From Arcticibacterium luteifluviistationis (lineage in GTDB: Bacteria > Bacteroidota > Bacteroidia > Cytophagales > Spirosomataceae): a stretch of DNA of 64,000 nucleotides. Where the stretch lies: positions 2,046,001 through 2,110,000 of the forward strand of contig NZ_CP029480.1 in assembly GCF_003258705.1 (NCBI RefSeq), read 5' to 3'. How positions within the stretch are numbered: position 1 is the first letter of the stretch; each line of letters opens with the position of its first letter. Below, in pieces: positions 17,509-27,100 of the stretch. Made by a program: the position numbers and the translations under genes. Under the pieces are notes generated by a model. That model did no database searches. It saw nothing but the letters and a program-made list of their open reading frames with translations, and was not told the DNA's origin.

Positions 17509-18086
17509 TTTTTATTGATAAGCTTCATAAGCTTACCGGAAACCCAAACAGAACCTGCTCCTATAACGGCACCCAATAACACGTCAGAAGGATAATGCTC
17601 TCCTGAACGAATTCTGGCATAACCAACGGCTCCAGCATAGCCAAAAGCAGGAACAGCAACATACCATTTAGGAAACGTAGAAGTAAGCGAAGTAGCCGAT
17701 GCGAAAGCGACGGCAGTACTACCCGATGGCATAGAAAAGCCATCTTTGTATTGAATAGGATTTATTCCTTCTAATTGATTAAAAGGGCGTTCTCTTTTGA
17801 TTGATTTCTTTAAAATATAGCCAATGCCATAAGTGCCAAGAATAGCCACACCCGACTGTAAACCCTTCTGTTTCAAATAAGGGTCTTTTTTGATAAGCCC
17901 TGCGGTCAATAAAGTTATTGGCGTAGCAATAGCTACATAATCGGCAGATTGGGATAAGCCTAAGAAAAAATCATCATTGCTTATATTTCGTTCTTGATTC
18001 CATTCCAAAACCCACTTTTCGTCAATATTTTGACCAAAAGCATTCAAATTAAAAAGAAGAAAAAACGAAAAAGCAATCCACTTCAT
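17505..18086 (-). CDS. PAP2-family phosphatase, membrane-associated
   Basis: 193 residues with a signal peptide or N-terminal membrane segment (MKWIAFSFFLLFNLNAFGQ) and further hydrophobic helices. Motif 1 is KKSIKRERPF (K-x6-RP) and motif 3 is RIRSGEHYPSDVLLG (R-x5-H-x3-D, catalytic His). Motif 2 reads PSGS in MPSGSTAVAFA where PSGH is usual, so the second catalytic His is replaced. Substrates of the family include undecaprenyl-PP, phosphatidic acid and lipid A; which applies here is unknown. It sits one base after dapA and is probably co-transcribed with it. Confidence 0.87.
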   Translation of the reverse strand: MKWIAFSFFLLFNLNAFGQNIDEKWVLEWNQERNISNDDFFLGLSQSADYVAIATPITLLTAGLIKKDPYLKQKGLQSGVAILGTYGIGYILKKSIKRERPFNQLEGINPIQYKDGFSMPSGSTAVAFASATSLTSTFPKWYVAVPAFGYAGAVGYARIRSGEHYPSDVLLGAVIGAGSVWVSGKLMKLINKN

Positions 18087-18087
18087 C

Positions 18088-18972
18088 TTAAAGGAATCCT
18101 TCAGCCTTCATAGCCTCTTCTAAAAGTACCCCTAAACCCTCGCTAGCTTCTATTAATGGAAGTCTAACACGAGCGTGTGAAATACCTCTTATCTCACATA
18201 CTTTCTTAATTCCTACAGGATTTGACTCTCTGTAAAGTAAGTCGTCGAAAATATGAAAGCGTCTTTGTAAAGTAGCAGATGCTTTAAAATCACCATTTAA
18301 AGCGGCCCAAGTCATTTCATGAAACTCCTTTGGAAAACCATTCGCTATTACAGAAATAACACCTTGGTAGCCCAAAGAAACTTGAGGTGTAACCAAATTA
18401 TCATCTCCCGATAACAAAAGAAAATCAGCTGGTACTCTTTTGCTTAAATCAATGGCTTGGTCCATAGATGTAGACGCATCTTTAAGAGCAATCACATTTG
18501 GGTGAGCAGACAAGGCAATTGTGGTATCAACACTTATAGCCGTTACAGTTCTTCCTGGAACGTTATATAAAATAACCGGAACAGGACATGCATCAGCAAT
18601 GGCAGTAAAGTGAGCTATAATACCAGCTTGAGAAGGTTTATTATAATATGGGCAAACAGACAAAATAGCGTCAACACCATCAAAGTTTGTCTTTGAAATG
18701 TTTTCTAAAATTTGAGCTGTATTATTACCTCCCAAACCATACACTATCGGTAAGTTTTTAGGATTATTTGCTTTAGAAAAGGCTAATAGTTCTGCTTTTT
18801 CAGAAAGAGTAGTAGTTGCCGACTCACCCGTAGTACCATTTACCACTAAGTAATCACAACCTTCCTCCGAAACGTAGGTTATCAGTTTTTTCAAAGATTC
18901 AAAATCAATGCTTAAATCTTCTTTAAATGGAGTGATTAGGGCAGCTCCAACACCTCTTAAATTCTTGCTCAT
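18088..18972 (-). CDS. dapA: 4-hydroxy-tetrahydrodipicolinate synthase
   Basis: 294 residues from the ATG at 18972 (MSKNLRGVGAALITPF); a longer frame begins at 19017, but its first 15 residues are not typical of the family. It condenses pyruvate with aspartate semialdehyde, committing it to lysine and diaminopimelate. Seen: the NGTTGESATTTL loop, the catalytic Tyr in PVILYNVPGRT, the Schiff-base Lys in NVIALKDAST and SGDDNLVTPQ. The product of aspartokinase upstream in this window feeds it. The PAP2 gene follows immediately. Confidence 0.95.
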   Translation of the reverse strand: MSKNLRGVGAALITPFKEDLSIDFESLKKLITYVSEEGCDYLVVNGTTGESATTTLSEKAELLAFSKANNPKNLPIVYGLGGNNTAQILENISKTNFDGVDAILSVCPYYNKPSQAGIIAHFTAIADACPVPVILYNVPGRTVTAISVDTTIALSAHPNVIALKDASTSMDQAIDLSKRVPADFLLLSGDDNLVTPQVSLGYQGVISVIANGFPKEFHEMTWAALNGDFKASATLQRRFHIFDDLLYRESNPVGIKKVCEIRGISHARVRLPLIEASEGLGVLLEEAMKAEGFL

Positions 18973-19081
18973 AAAATTGCGGCTTCCAATGATATTAGAA
19001 GCCGCAAAATACGTCAATTAATTGCACTTAATAAAGGAGAAAACGCTTTTAATGAAGGTACCTTTTGACTGAAGACTGATA

Positions 19082-20842
19082 CTATTCGTTATCGCAAGCT
19101 TTAATTTCTGCGGTAAAAACAGCACCCTCACTCACTTCAAAACCTGGGTTTAAAACTACATTATCGGCACCATGAAGAATGGTATGTCCGCCAGAAATTA
19201 AAATTCCTGCCACTATGCTGTTTAAACTTTCTATCAGGTTTAAACCAGAACCAACATCATTTAGCGGTTCGGTTAAAATCACATTAGAAAGACAAGGATT
19301 AGGGCGTGCTGCCGATACTTTTATCTTTATGCCATAATCTTCAGATTGGCCCGAACCATAGGAAGAGTGACCTGGCAAACTGCATGCATTTAAATAATAA
19401 GAAGGGTCACAAACAACTCGCATCCTTAACTCTTGATTTGTCAAAACACCTGATGAAGGTACTGTATAGTTGAAAGTAAATGTTTTACTAGGCGAAGTGT
19501 TGCTACCTACCTCTTCACCATGATCCTCAAAGTCCCCATCATTATTATAGTCGATGTAGACCTTTACGTAATTAGAGCTTTTGGTTTTAACAATAACAGG
19601 ATAGGTACTATCTGGACTTACCTCCACCTGCCTATAACAGCTATTATCTATACTGAAATAGCCATCTTGTGCCACAGTGCCACTTTCCGAAATCAACTCA
19701 TCATCAAAATTAAAAAGCGTGATACCATAATAAATTGACGATTGGCTTCCTATGTTTGGAGCACACATGGGAGCCATAGCAACCGCTGGAACATCATCTA
19801 ATGCTTTTGATTCAAGCAAAGAACTACGAGCTTTTATTAAAGTAGCACGCATTCTATCTTTTTGACCCTGTGTAAAAATGACCGCACATTCATCAGGAAC
19901 ATAGTTCATTATATTTCTAAACAAATCTCCATATGCTTTACCAGTGCAAGGATTTACTTTATTGTATCCCGTTTCACAATTAAAGATCCCATTACTCACA
20001 TAGGTACCTCCAAAATGCATTGGGTCGGTATCGGCACATCTATCCCCTTGGGTAGTTGGACTGACGTTTGAGGTACAAGAATAACCGCTTTCTTCTGAAC
20101 CTTTATACCCTTGAAAAGTATGATAAACACCTAAAGCATGGCCAAGCTCATGAACCAACAGCGTACTGTTTTCTTTTTTTAACTGGTCCGCAATCATGAG
20201 GGCTCCATCTACATCTGCCCCTGCTCCAGGGAAATAAGCATATCCTATCACACCATCTCCTTTCTTTCCATCTATTTCATTCACTATCCAGAGATTGTAA
20301 TAATTTGTGTTACCCCAGTTTGAACTCGATTTTGCATCCAAATCAGAAATACCCTCATCCTTTTGAGACTTCACACCATAATCAACATAGCTAGTATTTG
20401 AACTCATATCAACTCTTACTATGCCTGTGGTAGCACCACAATCTGGACTTCTTTTAGCCAAAACAAATTCTATATTAATATTCTGACTTTCCGTATATCC
20501 AGCCCCTGCTTTTAACTGATTATTTAGCCTAGAAATCATTTGATTAATTTCCACATCAGTCACAATAGAACTAGCACTGTCAGGCTCTAGCACATGTACT
20601 ACTAATGGAATTCTATAAAAAATATCAGAGGTAGAAGCTACGCGGAATTGCGTTTGATTATTTATAAAATTGTCAATTTGAGTCTGATTGGTTTCAAAGT
20701 TAGCTCTGTAAGTATCAGAGTTCTTTAATAATTCAGCATGCTTAAAATCAGCAGCACATGGTTGAGATTGAGAATAGCAATCAAAAAATGAGGTCATTAG
20801 TGCTATAAACGCACCAATCCAATACATTTTCATTGTAGACAA
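19082..20842 (-). CDS. Secreted M43 (pappalysin-like) zinc metalloprotease with GEVED and C-terminal stack domain
   Basis: 586 residues. N-terminal signal peptide (the ATG at 20833, MKMYWIGAF, is an alternative start). The M43 catalytic domain runs to about 350: HELGHALGVYH at 231-241 is the HExxHxxGxxH zinc site and RNIMNYVPDECAVIFT supplies the Met-turn. A GEVED domain follows at about 395-510 (VKVYIDYNNDGDFEDHGEE, GQSEDYGIKIKV). The last 75 residues (ILISGGHTILHGADNVVLNP, GFEVSEGAVFTAEIKACDNE) match the short C-terminal beta-stack seen on secreted Cytophagales proteins, ending in ACDNE instead of the GGCE of its neighbours. It is extracellular or surface bound; protein substrate unknown. 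Confidence 0.88.
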   Translation of the reverse strand: MSTMKMYWIGAFIALMTSFFDCYSQSQPCAADFKHAELLKNSDTYRANFETNQTQIDNFINNQTQFRVASTSDIFYRIPLVVHVLEPDSASSIVTDVEINQMISRLNNQLKAGAGYTESQNINIEFVLAKRSPDCGATTGIVRVDMSSNTSYVDYGVKSQKDEGISDLDAKSSSNWGNTNYYNLWIVNEIDGKKGDGVIGYAYFPGAGADVDGALMIADQLKKENSTLLVHELGHALGVYHTFQGYKGSEESGYSCTSNVSPTTQGDRCADTDPMHFGGTYVSNGIFNCETGYNKVNPCTGKAYGDLFRNIMNYVPDECAVIFTQGQKDRMRATLIKARSSLLESKALDDVPAVAMAPMCAPNIGSQSSIYYGITLFNFDDELISESGTVAQDGYFSIDNSCYRQVEVSPDSTYPVIVKTKSSNYVKVYIDYNNDGDFEDHGEEVGSNTSPSKTFTFNYTVPSSGVLTNQELRMRVVCDPSYYLNACSLPGHSSYGSGQSEDYGIKIKVSAARPNPCLSNVILTEPLNDVGSGLNLIESLNSIVAGILISGGHTILHGADNVVLNPGFEVSEGAVFTAEIKACDNE

Positions 20843-20870
20843 GGGTTAGCTAAATTCAATCAGTTTAGTA

Positions 20871-20878
20871 CAAAAATA
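20871..20878 (-). promoter_or_regulatory. Candidate -7 element of the M43 protease gene
   Basis: TATTTTTG on the minus strand, 28 nt before the first start codon, fits TAnnTTTG. Confidence 0.45.
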
Positions 20879-20935
20879 AGCGAAATAGATAATAAATAGC
20901 TCTATTTCAACTCATTATTGATAAACATTACCTAG

Positions 20936-21004
20936 AGCCTCTCTCTAAAAAACATTTCTTTGAATTATCTATTCACAACCGCCAATTTTCGCCAAGAAAA
21001 CGGC
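20936..21004 (-). repeat. Copy A of a duplicated protease 3' end
   Basis: 20954-21004 is identical over 51 bp to 24089-24139, and the adjoining AGCCTCTCTCTAA (20936-20948) also matches. It covers the last codons of the 986-residue protease (FLAKIGGCE) and downstream non-coding DNA. Identity extending past the stop codon points to recent duplication or gene conversion. Confidence 0.92.
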
Positions 21005-23929
21005 TGGGTTTCCTGGGATTGAAATGGCACTAAACCCAGGTTTTAATTCTACTCGCTTACCCGCATCATAGGTTATATTCCCTCCTGTAATATCATTTGT
21101 GGCAGATATAAGCCCTGTTCCAGTGGTATTACTGGTTTGAAAAGTTTGCGTACCGCTGCTAAAATCATTGGTGGTGGAAACGTGCGTTAGGTTTGGTGGG
21201 CAGGGGCCAACAATTGTCACGGGTTTATTGTTGGTACTCAGCTTTCCACAAAGTTTTGAATTTGATATGGCTGCCTGAACAGCGGCTAAAGATTGTCCTA
21301 TATACGGACTTAAATCTAATCCCCCTCCATAAGAAATGCCATAAACTGCATAGGTGCCCGCATTATATAAACTTAAATCTGCGGTAGTGCTAAAACCTAC
21401 TACCATGCTAGTGCCCGTATTATAAATCATAAAGGTGTAATCATATCGGGAACCAGAACTTGGAACTTGAGAATAGATTGTTCCTCCAGAAACCGTTACA
21501 CCATAACCTGCAGGAAGAGTAGGCAAAGTACTGGAGAAGCTAGAAGCAACTAAATAATAAGTTCCAGGACTTAAATCTTTCGACATACTACTATTTAAAG
21601 AAACCCAATTGTTTGCATTATCATAAACACCAGTTGAGGCCAACCAATTAGTACAAACATTTGAAGAATTATAAGCTGCACTATACAAGTTTAAAAGATT
21701 CCCACCTGTTCCCGAAAGGTTAAAAGTAAATGTACCAGCGGTGGTTACAGAAAAAGAATAATCGTCAAAACGGTTACTATTACTAGGTCCAGAGCAAGCA
21801 CCTGCCTTTTCAAAAGATAAATTAGATGTTGGATCAGTTGTTTCGATTGAACCAGAAAAACCAGGGATACTACTTCCTACCGCAAGTAAATTGAGATTCA
21901 AATTAGAAGATCCAACAGCTGCTGAAACTGCAGATGCATCAGCTAATTGAGAAGTCTCTGGTGTACAAGTACCATTTGAAATAGTAATACTTCCATTATT
22001 AATATCAAAAAAGATATTCCCAACGGCTTCTATTTTTATTCTAACATTTGCTGATGGCGTATTAGGTACAGTAATAGTTTCAGTACCGTCATTGGCCGTA
22101 TTGGCTACCAATGAAGAAAAGGAAGTCCCACCATCTGTAGAGATAAGAATATTAACATTAGTACAGCTTACTGGAGCTACATTTGTACCATTTACGTCCC
22201 ACGTAATTGTCTTACTCTCACTTTGAAACCAAAGAGTTGGGCCATTTTGAGAACTTACTTGAAAAGGACCAGAATTATCAACTGTTATGGTTCTAACATC
22301 AGAATCTACTCCACCACCGCCCAGTACATTATCTCTAACAGTAAGTCTGAAATTCATTATTCTGGCAACTTGTGGCAAATCTTCTCCTTCATTATCTGAT
22401 GGATTATTGGCATTATTAAGAATAAAGCTTAAATCTGGGAATGTTCTACTTGGTGAAGATGATATCCTACTTCTAAATAATGGAGCAGTAGTGCTATTGA
22501 CAGCATTATAACCACCAATTCCATTAATAGAGCCAAGAGCTCCCGCATCATTTGTGGCTGCAACGTCAATTTGACTCCAATTGTAAGTTAAAAGATTTGA
22601 AGCCGTATTGGCATCTGTAGCAGAGCCAGTAAGGATAAATGGGGTTCCTTTTGGAATTGTGGCGGCAGCACCTGCACTAACTATTGGTGTATTGTTATTA
22701 GTAGCTGTATTTGTAAAACAATTACTAACACTTGCCATTTTAGTAAACATTTGGTCTAAACTCTTGGCATGAAAATACGACTCATTATTCGGACTAGTCA
22801 ATACATAACTCTGAAGTGAGCCATTCGTATTATTAGAGCAATTTCCGCCATATCCCATAATCGTGGTACCACTACCAGGCTCTACAGAAGCTGAGCTGCT
22901 CCATCCTCCCGTACAAAAAGTAGCCCCTATATCAGAACCACCAGTTGCATTATAGGTATGCCCCATTCCAAACTGATGACCTACCTCATGTGCAAATAAT
23001 CCTACAATGGAACCTAAAGAGGTAGTTTTACCAAATTCAGTCCATCCTACAGATTTAGTTGCGTTTACACAAGGAGAACCTCCTCCTGATCCTCCTCCTC
23101 CTCCGGAGGAATATACGTGAAAAGTATGCCCCATATCATAGTCACCATATATAAGCGATGAATTCCCATTCAAGATATCAAAACCATCTTGTGAGTCGTA
23201 AGCACTTCCGAAGTTTGTGTCAACATTAAATGGGTCTGTAGCTCCATCGGTAAAAATTAAATTTAGATTAGTTGTTTTCTCCACTACCTGAAATGAAACA
23301 GCTGCTTCCAATTCATATATTAAATTAGCAGCATTCATAATGGCCACAATTTTATCCCTCGCGGCAGTTTGGGTACCCAATGAATCCGTCATTTCGCCCG
23401 TGGCGGCACCTGCAAATCTATATTTTCTTAATTGAGTCCCAATCGGAAACAAACCGGTACTTAATACTTTACCATTCCGTTTTACAAGCTTACTTTCGTC
23501 AAATTCTGCCGTTCCACAGTTACCCAATCCACTATCATTCATATTATAAATAGTGTATCGTCCTTCTTTCTGGTCAATTGCTTCAATTAGGTAATACCCA
23601 TTTTCATATTGCATAATCCCAGTTAATGCACTTGGGGTAATAGCTAATCTTATTTTTGCTAAGCCATCAAGTGAAACACCTTCAATAGTTTGAATATTTG
23701 AAGGCTGATTATCCATAATATTTGAAGTTTTCAGATTAAAAACCTGAAATTCTCCATCTGGCATAGGAAGATTTAAAATAAAATCAGCAGACCCTTTTTC
23801 ATCATTTATTGTATTCTTAATGCTATTAAGATTTAATTTTATTTCTACACCTAAATTAGGGATTTGAGCATGGATCTGAGAAGAAATTAGAATACAGAAT
23901 CCAAAAACTAAACGTTTGGAATTATTCAT
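20969..23929 (-). CDS. Secreted M12B/reprolysin-type zinc metalloprotease with GGCE C-terminus
   Basis: 986 residues. Signal peptide MNNSKRLVFGFCILISSQIHAQ. Residues about 25-170 are a propeptide-like domain. The catalytic domain has HEVGHQFGMGH at 314-324 (HExxHxxGxxH) and Met-turn GTTIMGYGGNC. A run of glycines (SSGGGGGSGGGSP) at about 275 is unusual. Downstream are Ig/PKD-like modules (VSAGAAATIPKGTPFILTGS, SESKTITWDVNGTNVAPVSC, RIKIEAVGNIFFDIN), two jelly-roll-like repeats (FDDYSFSVTTAGTFTFNLSG) and a C-terminal stack domain (NITYDAGKRVELKPGF) ending FLAKIGGCE. It is exported, and the Gly-Cys tail suggests a dedicated sorting or anchoring step. Paralogue of the next protease. Confidence 0.9.
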   Translation of the reverse strand: MNNSKRLVFGFCILISSQIHAQIPNLGVEIKLNLNSIKNTINDEKGSADFILNLPMPDGEFQVFNLKTSNIMDNQPSNIQTIEGVSLDGLAKIRLAITPSALTGIMQYENGYYLIEAIDQKEGRYTIYNMNDSGLGNCGTAEFDESKLVKRNGKVLSTGLFPIGTQLRKYRFAGAATGEMTDSLGTQTAARDKIVAIMNAANLIYELEAAVSFQVVEKTTNLNLIFTDGATDPFNVDTNFGSAYDSQDGFDILNGNSSLIYGDYDMGHTFHVYSSGGGGGSGGGSPCVNATKSVGWTEFGKTTSLGSIVGLFAHEVGHQFGMGHTYNATGGSDIGATFCTGGWSSSASVEPGSGTTIMGYGGNCSNNTNGSLQSYVLTSPNNESYFHAKSLDQMFTKMASVSNCFTNTATNNNTPIVSAGAAATIPKGTPFILTGSATDANTASNLLTYNWSQIDVAATNDAGALGSINGIGGYNAVNSTTAPLFRSRISSSPSRTFPDLSFILNNANNPSDNEGEDLPQVARIMNFRLTVRDNVLGGGGVDSDVRTITVDNSGPFQVSSQNGPTLWFQSESKTITWDVNGTNVAPVSCTNVNILISTDGGTSFSSLVANTANDGTETITVPNTPSANVRIKIEAVGNIFFDINNGSITISNGTCTPETSQLADASAVSAAVGSSNLNLNLLAVGSSIPGFSGSIETTDPTSNLSFEKAGACSGPSNSNRFDDYSFSVTTAGTFTFNLSGTGGNLLNLYSAAYNSSNVCTNWLASTGVYDNANNWVSLNSSMSKDLSPGTYYLVASSFSSTLPTLPAGYGVTVSGGTIYSQVPSSGSRYDYTFMIYNTGTSMVVGFSTTADLSLYNAGTYAVYGISYGGGLDLSPYIGQSLAAVQAAISNSKLCGKLSTNNKPVTIVGPCPPNLTHVSTTNDFSSGTQTFQTSNTTGTGLISATNDITGGNITYDAGKRVELKPGFSAISIPGNPAVFLAKIGGCE

Positions 23930-23959
23930 ATTGGCTAATATTCAGAAAGGGTTTATAGA

Positions 23960-23967
23960 CAAATCTA
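23960..23967 (-). promoter_or_regulatory. Candidate -7 element of the 986-residue protease gene
   Basis: TAGATTTG on the minus strand, 30 nt before the start codon, fits TAnnTTTG. Confidence 0.45.
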
Positions 23968-24070
23968 CCTATAAATAGTAAACCTTTTTCCTATCGTTAA
24001 AACATAACCACAAACTCATCTTCTGAAAACATAGTAGCACCCAATTCCTCTACCTCAACTCATTACCTAA

Positions 24071-24139
24071 AGCCTCTCTCTAATAAATATTTCTTTGAAT
24101 TATCTATTCACAACCGCCAATTTTCGCCAAGAAAACGGC
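24071..24139 (-). repeat. Copy B of the duplicated protease 3' end
   Basis: 24089-24139 is the 51-bp identical partner of 20954-21004, spanning the FLAKIGGCE codons and the following non-coding DNA of the larger protease; AGCCTCTCTCTAA at 24071-24083 is also shared. Confidence 0.92.
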
Positions 24140-27100
24140 ATCATTTTCGGCACTTGGATTTACCACAAAACCAGGTAAAAGAACAATAGATTTGCCTGCA
24201 TCATAAGTAATATTACCACCTGAGATGTGATTAATTCCTGAAATGCTATCTGATGCTTGAATAGCCGCGGTTTCTGAAGAAAAATCATTACTAGGACTAG
24301 TTAAAGTAACATTTGACTCACATGGGTTTAAAGGTGCTACTATACTAAAGATATAATCCTCTACTTCACCATATGGATTTGTTGTTTCACTGTGACAGGC
24401 AGTTAATTTATTTGGATTATCTTCTAATCGTATTCGCATTCTCACTTCACCTAAATTAGCCAATTCTGGCACTGTAAACTCTTTTGATTGCGTTTCTATA
24501 TAATTTTCGGCCTCTTCCCAAATCATTTCAAAAGACTCAAATACACCATTTCCATTAAAATCAACCCACACAGATAATGCATCGGAATATGTAGTTCCTT
24601 TAGATACAGACAAAATATAAGTTTGCCCTCTTTCTAAACTTATTTCAGAAATGTCAATTAAAGTGAAACCTCCTGAGCTACACCCAGATGAGTGGTTGAA
24701 TAATTCATTTGACAGTAAATTTAAACTCACATAAGTGATAGCATCATCATATCCACAGTTTAAACCCGAAGCATCACAATATGAAGAAGGATTAAGATTG
24801 ATAGTAGCATTAGCTCTGGTGGTACTCTCACACGTTTCAGTGCAACTAGCATAGTAAGTTTTTGATTCCGTTAAGGCTGGGCTTGTAAAGCTATTGCCTG
24901 TCGATATTGACGTTCCACCTGTTTCTACATTAAACCAACTAACTATACCCGAGCAGCCAGTAGCCGTCAATGTACCCATTTCTCCATAGTCAATAGTAGT
25001 ATCTGCCACCACAGGCGGATTAGGAAAACCTGGACATCCCGTTACTTCTAAATCTTTAAAATTTGAACTCAACTTACCACAAAAAATATCATTACTAATA
25101 TCACTTTCCAAAGTGCTAAAAGCATTATCTACATAACTTGACAAATCTGCTCCGCCACCAAAAGAAAGTCCATAAACTCTATAATTCCCTAGAGATAAAG
25201 TTCTAAAATCTGAATTAGAATCAATAGCTTCTATCAGCCCTGAAGAGGTATTAGTAGCCAAATACGTATAGTCATATGGAGATTCTAAAGCTGGCAACGG
25301 TGGATAAACCGTTCCCTGAGTAATATTTATGGTGTAGCTTGCTGGTAAGGTAGGATAGTTACTATAATAATTACCAAAATTTGACATAACAATCTGATAG
25401 ACGCCAATAGGTAAATTGACAGAAACCTTATCCGACATATAAATGTAGCCGTCGGCGGGATTCATTTCTGCCGAGGATCCTAACCAATTAGAGCAAACAC
25501 TAGAAGCATCAAACTCATTACTATATAAATTCATTACAAATCCAGCGTCTCCCGTATAGGTAAATTCATAATCTCCTGCTTGTGCTACATAAAAATTATA
25601 AACATCAAAGTAATTTTCGTTAGATGGCCCTCCACAACCTCCGCCCGTGTCTTTAAAAACTAAATTTGATGAAGAGTCCGTGCTATCCAAAGTACCAGAA
25701 AAAGAGGTAAATGCCTCGCCAATAGCAGCCAAACTGAGATTTGTAGAACCTACCACACCTTCAGTAGCCGTATCTGGCGTTATGCTACTTATTGCAGCCA
25801 TGCAAGAACCGTCTGTAATGCTTATGTTAACATCGTTGATATCAAAAAAGATATTATTAACTGCTCCTATTTTAATCCTAACTTCGGAAGAAACAGTGTT
25901 AGGGACTATAATATTTTCAGAGCCATCGTTTGGCGTATTAGCAACTAAACTGGCAAACGTAGCACCTCCATCATAAGAAATAAGCAAATTAACTGTAGAA
26001 CAGTTTACAGGCGATTGGTCTGTATTGTTTACATCCCAAGTAATAGTTTTTGATTCGCCTTCAAACCACAGTGTTGGCACATTCCCTGTACTTAAACTAA
26101 ATGGACCAGAATCTGCTACCGTAATGGCCACATCAGCAGAAGTAGTTCCGCCTGAAGTTAAATTATTATCTCTTGCTGTTAGCCGCATATTTATAGCTCT
26201 TGCCACAGTCGGAAGAGCTTCGTCATTTGACGGAGAGCTACCTTTCAAAATAACACTGAGCCTAGGAAATGTCCTTACAAAGCCGTTTTCTGTTGGTGAT
26301 AAACTCCTAAAAATAGGAGAATCTGTAGTAGCTGCCACATCATCCGCAGCCCCTCGTAAATCTCCTAAGTCATACTGCTCCCAAGTATATGTTAAAGCCT
26401 CAGTATCTGACCCCGAACCAGTAAGTGTAAAAGGTGTTCCTTTGGGTATGACTATTGGATTACCTGATGGATTTGCATTTACAGATGGGGCTGTATTCCC
26501 TGATGCAGAAGATGTATAACAAGTAGCTATATTACTGCTAAAACTAATTATAGATTCAAGACTATTGGTATGAAAGTAAGACCTCGAAAAACCGTTTCCG
26601 CCAGAGAGATTATCAGGCGAACAACTGCCAAAATATGACATGATGGTAGAGCCACTTCCTGGCTCGAAAGCTGAGCCTGTCATTATATTACCATTACAGC
26701 CATTCTGAATGCTATTAAACGTATGACCTGCATTAAACTGATGAGCCACCTCGTGAAAAAATGTACCTCGATATGTAGAAGACACGCCACTCCATCCTCT
26801 TGACTTAAAATGAGTTGACGAACAAACATTCCCAAGATTAGCTATTCCGCCACCTCCTCCAGAATAATGAAGCGTGTGTCCTATATCATACGTTTGAGTT
26901 CCAAAATTTGCTGGCTCTGTACCAGCAAGGGCTGTAAAAGCATCTTGAGTTTCATCAAGCCTATTTTGACCTGATGGGTCAAATGGATCTGATGCGGCAT
27001 CTTCATAGATTTTTGCGGCAACCAAAGTGAAACTTATGCCAACCTCGGTTTCGTACAAAGTAGATAAGGCACCAACGGTACTTGTCAATTCTGCCATGGC

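Noticed and set aside
26025-26519. 164-codon plus-strand frame
   Set aside because: Antisense shadow of the conserved Ig/PKD region of the large protease.
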